From the NCBI GenBank assembly GCA_020048255.1, contig JAIFMR010000184.1, positions 1 to 8,710 on the forward strand: DNA of 8,710 nucleotides. Reading direction: 5' to 3'. The notes under the pieces were generated by a model. The model was not told the DNA's origin. It was given only the letters and a program-made list of their open reading frames with translations, and did not search any database. This document shows, piece after piece, positions 4,190 to 8,710 of this stretch; the stretch's first letter is position 1; each line of letters begins with the position of its first letter. A program made the translations under genes and the position numbers. The DNA comes from Rhodoferax sp. (GTDB taxonomy: Bacteria; Pseudomonadota; Gammaproteobacteria; Burkholderiales; Burkholderiaceae_C).

Positions 4190-5781
4190 TCAGACCTCCA
4201 TGCGCATCGACGGTGACGCCACCATCGACTCAATCCGCGCCACATGCGCCATCAGCGAGCGTTTGGCCACCGGCCACATGCGTTCTGGCACGTCGTCATA
4301 GACCACCGCCAGCCAGTCGTCTAGACTACCGTCAGGCTGGGCCTGCATGGCTTGCAGCACTTTGGCTTCGCGCTGCAGGCGGTGCTGTTTCAAGCGGGCG
4401 ATAGCGGCTAGCGCCTCATCGTCCGGCCCGCCGATGACATGGCCATGTGCTGGCAAGATGTATTGGACGCCATGCTCAAGGCATGCGGCACTGAGCAAGT
4501 CCAGCGAATTCAGGTAGTCGTTCATGTCGCCGTCGGGCGGATCAATCACCGTGGTGCTGCCATTGAGGATGTGGTCGCCCGAAAACAGCAGACCATCTTC
4601 CAGCAGGACCAGGCACAGGTGGTTAGCAGCGTGTCCGGGGGTGTGAATGACTCGCAGGGTGTGGCTGAGTTTGTAAGTCAAATCACCCTCTAGCCCTTGT
4701 GGTGTAAGCGCTAGTAGCTCGTTATTCAATAGCGATCTGTCGGGCGTGAAGGCGCTGGCCGTGCGCGCGGTTGGCGCGCTGGGCAAGCCCAATATGGGTG
4801 GCGCTACCGCGCACCGCGCTTGCAGTGGTCTCGCACCCGGCGAGTGGTCGTTTCTCCAAGTGCGCCTCATCGGCGGGGCCGGGGTCTATGGCAATAAAGC
4901 CGGTGCTGGGGTCGCCGACCAGATAGCTGTTGGTTCCCGGACCCGTCATGACGCCTGGGTTGGGCGCGGTCAGGCGCAGCACATTTTTCAGCAGCGGCAC
5001 CGGTTGTTCACATTGCCAGTCCAGCGGGTGCACGATTTGCCCGTCTGGGCACACCAGCGCCAGTTCCCCAAAGGGTGATTCGTGCTCCATGTAGCGCGTC
5101 TCGCGTCCGGCCAATATGCCGGTGCGCGGGCAGCAAGACCACAAGGGCTCTTCGTTGACGGCGCAGGCCTGCAACACCGCGTCGACATTGGCAAAGTGGT
5201 GCAGGCGCTTGGTGCCGCGCCAGTGCCTCCGCCGGGCGCACCCAGACGGGTTCAAACTGCTCGGATTCATCGGCCACAGGTGTTTGGCCCTCAGGCATTC
5301 GCGCCACCAAAAACGGCACGTCAAAGCGCTTGGGCAGATCGCGGTCGGTGATCCAGCGCGCCAGCACGTAGACGTCGCTGGCAGCCAGCGTCAAACCGCG
5401 TGCCTGGCATTGCTCGGCAAAACGGCTTTGCCGGTTCATCGTGTCGATGTCACTCTGGCTGGCCCAGCGGCCATCGGCATGGCGCGCCAGCAGCACGCCC
5501 AATTCTTCAAAACTCTCGCGGATGGCAGCAATCGATTCGGTCAATGCCCCGTCTGCCTGGGTGGCACGGCGCTGGCAAATATCAAAGCAATGGCTGTCTG
5601 CCGCGTCAATCCCACCGCCGGGAAAGACGTAAGCGCCCGGCACAAAACTGGCTGTGCTGGAGCGGCGCGTCATCAGGACTTCAAGGCCCACAGGGGTGTC
5701 GCGCAGCAGCAGCACCGTGGCGGCGGGTCGGGTCGGGGCGGGCGGACGGTCCGGGTGCAGGCGTTGGGAGGGGCGGGGCAT
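4190..5781 (-). pseudogene. Nudix hydrolase-MBL-fold fusion gene, broken by two frameshifting internal deletions
   Basis: Three minus-strand frames must be joined to read one family protein. Frame one (5781 to about 5210) gives a Nudix domain: GAYVFPGGG at 49-57 and, after a Nudix-box insertion, AIRESFEELGVLL (86-98). This split box is typical of NUDT7/19-like proteins. Frame two (about 5215 to 4853) carries PNPGVMTGPGTNSYLVGD and IDPGPAD, the start of an MBL domain. Frame three (about 4850 to 4190) gives DHSPGA, HTPGHAANH, LFSGDHILNG and ILPAHGH. Each junction lacks about 15-20 expected residues. The second removes the HxH of the MBL metal site (usually THSHPDH), so the hydrolase half would be dead even if the frame were restored. 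Without recoding, translation yields a 257-residue Nudix protein with a scrambled tail, ending at 5008. The start was chosen at MPRPSQRLHPD, where family homology begins. Assembly error is an alternative. Confidence 0.8.
4675..4719 (-). repeat. Short dispersed repeat (copy 1) inside the MBL coding region
   Basis: On the minus strand this reads AGCT-N3-AGCGC-N11-GGGCTAG-N6-ATTTGACTT. It aligns without gaps to 6168-6212, with about 28 of 45 bases identical. Its core is a hairpin, CTAGCCCTT (4690-4698) with AAGCGCTAG (4706-4714), 9 bp with one mismatch. I associate this type of sequence with dispersed intergenic repeats of Comamonadaceae genomes, from memory only. Here it is open in the MBL frame and encodes approximately LLALTPQGLEGDLTY between FTPDRS and RVIHTPGH, where homologues are variable. 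Confidence 0.55.
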
Positions 5782-5787
5782 GGGTAA

Positions 5788-5793
5788 ATTATG
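5788..5793 (-). promoter_or_regulatory. -10-like CATAAT 6 bases before the Nudix-MBL start
   Basis: On the minus strand CATAAT (five of six -10 matches) is followed by TTACCC and then the ATG at 5781. No Shine-Dalgarno sequence is present. The arrangement mirrors that before the dipeptidase gene at 1801, and both would give an mRNA with almost no leader. No convincing -35 is visible. Confidence 0.4.
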
Positions 5794-5931
5794 CAGGCAC
5801 ACCCACGGGTGCGATCCAAAATGATGTGTCGGTACATTGATGTAGCAGGAGTGGTTCACCGCAATGCAAGTCGCCCGGTACAGCAAAGCACCTGAATCCG
5901 AAACGCGATCGGTGTAGCGTGCGCCCGGCGT

Positions 5932-6049
5932 GGCGACTGGGTCAGGCGCATGCGGTTTTGGATCGAAATCACGCGCGGGGTTATGGGAGTGGTGCGCGAT
6001 GGCCGTGAGTCGCACGCCTTTCGTTCCAAAGCCCGGTCGCCTAACCCAA
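5932..6049 (+). repeat. MITE/REP-like element, copy A, with terminal inverted repeats
   Basis: The element is bounded by CTGGGTCAGGCG (5937-5948) and CGCCTAACCCAA (6038-6049), inverted repeats with two mismatches that extend inward to TTTTGGA and TCCAAA. Its left arm (5932-5979) matches copy B in reverse complement with 3 mismatches in 48 bases. Its right arm (6025-6048) matches with 1 mismatch in 24. The roughly 44-base centre is poorly conserved. It encodes no transposase, and I do not recognise a named family. Confidence 0.8.
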
Positions 6050-6167
6050 TCACCGCACCTCGAGGTTGTTGGCGTCCAGATGGTTTCTATGGGGCACCTT
6101 GGGTGTTTTTGGGAGGTGGGTGCTGCATTGGCGATGATGTTGATTCATCCAATGCTTTTATATTGAT

Positions 6168-6212
6168 AGCTGTCAGCGCAATTAAGACGTGGGCTAGGGC
6201 CTGTTTTGATGT
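6168..6212 (+). repeat. Short dispersed repeat (copy 2)
   Basis: AGCT-N3-AGCGC-N11-GGGCTAG-N6-TTTTGATGT, the same layout and spacing as the minus-strand copy at 4675-4719. It lies between the two inverted MITE-like copies. The stem present in copy 1 is weaker here. Identity between the copies is about 28 of 45 positions, concentrated in AGCGC, GGGCTAG and TTTGA. Confidence 0.55.
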
Positions 6213-6316
6213 GAATTTGTGAGGGTCAAGCCAGCGCTCAATTCAAAACTCCGCTTCCCAGAGCGACTTGCACCCTTGGACATTTCTGCAAGCCCAAGCA
6301 AAGTGAGGCAGGGTGG

Positions 6317-6433
6317 CTGGGTCAGGCGACCGGGCTTTGGAGGGCAAGGCGCGTGTCCCCAGGAATTCGCATACACAGCCCTCGCCCCGCGCGTGATTGC
6401 ACTCCAAAACCGCATGCGCCTGACCCAGTCGCC
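6317..6433 (-). repeat. MITE/REP-like element, copy B, inverted relative to copy A
   Basis: Bounded by CTGGGTCAGGCG (6317-6328) and CGCCTGACCCAG (6417-6428), a perfect 12-bp terminal inverted repeat. Homology to copy A continues 5 bases further to 6433. The two copies point toward each other across 267 bases, so the region could fold into a large stem-loop or undergo inversion. Copy B has the more perfect termini and may be the less decayed. Confidence 0.8.
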
Positions 6434-6522
6434 CTGCCGGTGAGCACCACAACGCGGCCGTGCGCTACCTGAACCGCCTCACTTGGAGTCGCACTCCACA
6501 CTCACTGTCCCAGGTGCATCAG

Positions 6523-6528
6523 TTGACA
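6523..6528 (+). promoter_or_regulatory. Perfect -35 hexamer TTGACA upstream of the MazG-like gene
   Basis: TTGACA at 6523-6528 lies 39 bases before the ATG at 6568. At 17 bases' spacing the -10 would be CGAAAT, which is poor, so the full promoter is uncertain. The dyad TGGAGT-CGC-ACTCCA (6484-6498) lies 24 bases upstream and might bind a regulator. Confidence 0.3.
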
Positions 6529-6567
6529 ATCCGATGCAACTTAACCGAAATTATTAGTGATGACCTG

Positions 6568-6891
6568 ATGGACACTCAAGCGCTTCAACACACCCTGCGT
6601 GAATTTGCTGCCGCGCGCAACTGGCAGCCTTTTCACACCCCCAAGAACCTCAGCACGGCACTGATGGTCGAGGCCGCCGAACTGGCCGAGATTTTTCAAT
6701 GGATGACACCCGAGGAATCACGGGCCGCAAACCGTGACGCAGCCACCCAAGAGCGCATTGCCGACGAAGTGGCTGACGTGTTGCTGTACCTGCTGCAGCT
6801 GGCTGACCACTGCGCCATTGATCTGGACAGCGCGGTGGCCAACAAGCTGGTCAAAAACGCTGTCAAGCATCCCCCAGCGTTGCCGGCCTAA
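6568..6891 (+). CDS. MazG-like nucleotide pyrophosphohydrolase (RS21-C6/dCTPase type)
   Basis: A 107-residue all-alpha NTP pyrophosphohydrolase, the size of single-domain members related to eukaryotic DCTPP1. These enzymes cleave non-canonical or modified dNTPs to the monophosphate and pyrophosphate, cleaning the nucleotide pool. The metal site is intact: AELAEIFQW supplies Glu38 and Glu41, and ADEVADVLLYLL (65-76) supplies Glu67 and Asp70. NLSTALMVEAAEL (27-39) and NKLVKNAVKHP (92-102) are typical. I start at ATG 6568 (MDTQALQ) because homology begins there; the 36 residues of open frame upstream have no family character and begin just beyond the repeat region. No clear ribosome site is present. 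The stop overlaps the stop of the convergent adaptor gene by 4 bases. Exact substrate is not predictable. Confidence 0.9.
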   Translation: MDTQALQHTLREFAAARNWQPFHTPKNLSTALMVEAAELAEIFQWMTPEESRAANRDAATQERIADEVADVLLYLLQLADHCAIDLDSAVANKLVKNAVKHPPALPA

Positions 6892-8087
6892 TTTCTGCCA
6901 TCGATCGCCCGCACCCGGGTCCCGTCTTTGATGCGGTCATCGGGCTGGGTGATGACGGTTTGCCGGTCTTGTAATCCACCCAGCACCTGGGTCGCCAAGG
7001 CCGCGCGGATACCCACTTGCAGCGGGGTCAGTCTTGCTGCGCCGTCCTGGGCGAGGTACACCGCCCAGCCATCGCCATGGCGAAACAGGGCATTGGTCGG
7101 TACCAGCAGCAAGTCTTTTTCCTGGCGCAGAATGAACTCCACTTCCACACGGTAGGCGTCGCCCAGAGCGGCCCATTGCGCTTTGCGCGAGGTGATGTCC
7201 AGAATCACGCGGGTGCGCTGCTCCTCCACACCCAGGGCCGATATCTTGGTAAAGCCGCCCGGTTCGACCCGCGTGACCGTGGCCTCCAGCACGCCGTCGC
7301 CACCCCAGCGCAGCACCCGCGCCTTGCGGCCAGGGGCCAGGCGCACGGCGTCGGTCGACAAGACTTCCACTTCAATCTCCAGCGCCTCTGGGTTACCTAT
7401 CTCCAGCAACAACTGGCCCACGTTGACGGGTGTAGCGCTCTCCAGGGCGCGTTTGATGACCACGCCATCGGCTGGCGCGTTTACCTGTAGCACACCATTG
7501 GCCCGGGTACGGCCTTCATCACCCAGCAAGGCCTGGGCCGCTTGCAGGCGCTGCTCGGCGATGTGTACGTCGGCCTGGGCCGTGGTCAGCGCGGCTGCTG
7601 CGTTGGCCGCTTGGGCGCGGGACTGGTCCAACTGTGAGCCGGTGGCCATGCCACTGGTGGCCAGGCTGCTTAAACGTTGCAGTTCTTTCTGGGCGACGGC
7701 GCTGGCTGTCTCAACTGCCGTCAAACGCAGGCGTGCCCCCTGCAGGGCGCTGCCATTGCCTGCGACCTCGGCTTGGGCCTGGCTGCGTGCGCGTGCATCG
7801 AGCAGGCTGGCGCTGATGGGCTCGATCTGCGCCACCATTTGTCCGGCGCGTACCGCGTCGCCGGCTTGCAGTTCGATGCGGCGCAAGCGCCCCGCCACCG
7901 GTGCGCTGATCTGGTAGCGCTGTTTCAGGCGCGTCTTGCCTTCTTCCAGAAAGCTTTGCTCGAGTGGCCCGCGCGTGACAGCGGCCACGCTGACCATTTG
8001 CACGGGTTCGCGCAGGGCGGCCCAGGTCAACACCGCCAGCGCCACGGCACCAGCGGCCCACAACATGCGTTTTTGCAAGGGTTTCAT
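6888..8087 (-). CDS. HlyD/MacA-type periplasmic adaptor of an ABC exporter
   Basis: A 399-residue membrane-fusion protein that would link an inner-membrane ABC transporter to the outer membrane or cell envelope. Residues 9-25 form a hydrophobic N-terminal anchor. The lipoyl half-motif (ISAPVAGRLRRIELQAGDAV) lies at about 58-77, then a long Ala/Gln-rich alpha-helical hairpin (about 90-190) predicted to be coiled coil, the second lipoyl half (VNAPADGVVI, about 200-209), a beta-barrel and a C-terminal membrane-proximal domain. I chose ATG at 8087 (MKPLQKRM); a TTG at 8111, 8 bases after the permease stop, would add eight residues. It lies 32 bases downstream of the FtsX-type permease gene, which indicates an operon. 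Substrate unknown. No outer-membrane channel gene is in the window. Confidence 0.9.
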   Translation of the reverse strand: MKPLQKRMLWAAGAVALAVLTWAALREPVQMVSVAAVTRGPLEQSFLEEGKTRLKQRYQISAPVAGRLRRIELQAGDAVRAGQMVAQIEPISASLLDARARSQAQAEVAGNGSALQGARLRLTAVETASAVAQKELQRLSSLATSGMATGSQLDQSRAQAANAAAALTTAQADVHIAEQRLQAAQALLGDEGRTRANGVLQVNAPADGVVIKRALESATPVNVGQLLLEIGNPEALEIEVEVLSTDAVRLAPGRKARVLRWGGDGVLEATVTRVEPGGFTKISALGVEEQRTRVILDITSRKAQWAALGDAYRVEVEFILRQEKDLLLVPTNALFRHGDGWAVYLAQDGAARLTPLQVGIRAALATQVLGGLQDRQTVITQPDDRIKDGTRVRAIDGRN

Positions 8088-8119
8088 GGGTTGATCTTCG
8101 GTTGGTTTCAATCAGTGCG

Positions 8120-8710
8120 CTACTCGCGCGTTTTCAATACGGCAATCAAATCAAGCTGTTGTATGCGCCGACGCACCGCCAGCGCCGAGATCAGTGCCGA
8201 CACCACCGTGATGAGCGCCGCATGCGCATAGGCCGAGGGCGGCAAGTGCACGGGCACACGGTACAAGTCGGACTGCAGATTGCTCGCCAGAAACCAGCTC
8301 AGCGCATAACCCACCACAAAGCTCAAGGGGATGGAGGCCAGCACCAACAGCGCCTGTTCGCCCAGCAGGATGTAGCTGACCTCACCCTGGGTGAAGCCCA
8401 GCACGCGCAGGCTGGCCAGCTCGCGACCACGCTCTGCCAGCGCGATGCGGGCCGAGTTGTACACCACGCCAAAGTTGATGACCGCGCCCATCAGCAGCGC
8501 GATCCAGGTGAACAAGCCGGTCATTTCGGCAATGCTTTTGTAAAGTGCGGTGATGGCCGACAGCCGAGACTCCACCCCCACCACGCGCGGGCGCCGGTCC
8601 AGTTGCCGAAAGACATCGGCCTGGGCGCTGTCTTCGACGTTCATCAACACGCCGCTGATCACATCGCCATCGCCGAGTGCGCGGTTGAGTGCGTCCAGGT
8701 TCATGTAAAC
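8120..8710 (-). CDS. FtsX/MacB-type ABC transporter permease, C-terminal part (runs off window)
   Basis: The last 196 residues of an ABC permease; the frame stays open to the window edge, so the start lies beyond 8710. Three membrane segments are visible (about 65-88, 113-143 and 161-180 of the visible part), flanking the conserved RELASLRVLGF (96-106) that follows the first segment in FtsX/MacB-family permeases. The soluble stretch before the first segment fits the extracytoplasmic domain. The ATG at 8704 is internal, not the start. The gene is transcribed ahead of the HlyD-type adaptor, giving the usual permease-adaptor pair; an ATPase gene would be expected further upstream, outside the window. 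Likely exported substrates include lipids, peptides or drugs, but nothing here decides. Confidence 0.88.
   Translation of the reverse strand, partial: VYMNLDALNRALGDGDVISGVLMNVEDSAQADVFRQLDRRPRVVGVESRLSAITALYKSIAEMTGLFTWIALLMGAVINFGVVYNSARIALAERGRELASLRVLGFTQGEVSYILLGEQALLVLASIPLSFVVGYALSWFLASNLQSDLYRVPVHLPPSAYAHAALITVVSALISALAVRRRIQQLDLIAVLKTRE

Larger units (their letters stand above)
5782..6567. other. 786-bp gene-free, repeat-rich intergenic region
   Basis: No open frame here shows family resemblance. The plus- and minus-strand frames beginning MRFW at 5950 and 6415 resemble each other only because they fall on the two inverted repeat copies. The region holds the repeat pair at 5932-6049 and 6317-6433, the dispersed repeat at 6168-6212, a small dyad TGGAGT-CGC-ACTCCA at 6484-6498, and a perfect -35 hexamer at 6523. 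I see nothing recognisable in 5794-5931, 6050-6167 or 6213-6316. Confidence 0.7.

Noticed and set aside
4722..5324. Programmed frameshifting to join the Nudix and MBL parts
   Set aside because: About 15-20 conserved residues are missing at each junction and no slippery heptamer with downstream structure is evident, so deletions explain the data better.
5008..6015. Longer Nudix reading frame with 78 extra N-terminal residues starting at 6015
   Set aside because: Those residues have no family character and partly run over the repeat element; homology starts at MPRPSQ (5781).
5950..6415. Two small frames starting MRFW on opposite strands, looking like a duplicated small protein family
   Set aside because: The similarity follows from the inverted DNA repeat itself. 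The frames have no ribosome sites and diverge outside the repeat arms.
6534..6557. Seven-codon ORF (MQLNRNY) before the MazG-like gene, possible leader peptide
   Set aside because: No ribosome site, no repeated regulatory codon and no attenuator structure; it is short enough to occur by chance.

Overview
The window reads as high-GC betaproteobacterial chromosome, most likely Burkholderiales and probably Comamonadaceae. This rests on recall of protein families (a Nudix-MBL fusion, a divergent RsuA-type protein) and of short dispersed repeats typical of that family; no search was run. Most of it is housekeeping or accessory metabolism. I do not see a clear new multi-gene system. The most unusual signals are three proteins or genes that have lost hallmark active-site residues, and a repeat-rich non-coding region.

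Layout. Positions 1-142 (+) are the 3' end of the RNase P RNA gene rnpB, cut by the window edge. A cysteine-free IscR-like Rrf2 regulator (188-712, -) converges on it. The 140-bp region 713-852 separates this regulator from a divergent nhaR-type LysR gene (853-1749, +) and holds three dyads, two of them lying over a probable promoter. nhaR is followed by a VanX/DdpX-type D-Ala-D-Ala dipeptidase gene (1801-2376, +), possibly leaderless.

Positions 2396-5781 are a minus-strand block. In transcription order it holds a broken Nudix-MBL fusion gene (5781-4190), mtfA (4107-3244) and an RsuA/RluF-like pseudouridine synthase homologue (3247-2396). The last two overlap by ATGA. The fusion gene has two internal deletions that shift the frame, and the second removes the metal-binding HxH of the MBL domain. 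The pseudouridine synthase homologue has Glu in place of the catalytic Asp and lacks the usual arginine pair.

Positions 5782-6567 have no credible gene. They hold two inverted copies (about 115 bp) of a MITE- or REP-like element with 12-bp terminal inverted repeats CTGGGTCAGGCG. Between them lies a copy of a second short repeat, whose other recognisable copy sits in frame inside the MBL coding region.

The right end has a MazG-like all-alpha nucleotide pyrophosphohydrolase (6568-6891, +). Its stop overlaps the stop of a convergent export operon: an FtsX/MacB-type ABC permease (8710-8120, running off the window) followed by a HlyD/MacA-type periplasmic adaptor (8087-6888). Together these would form part of a tripartite or ABC-adaptor envelope transporter.
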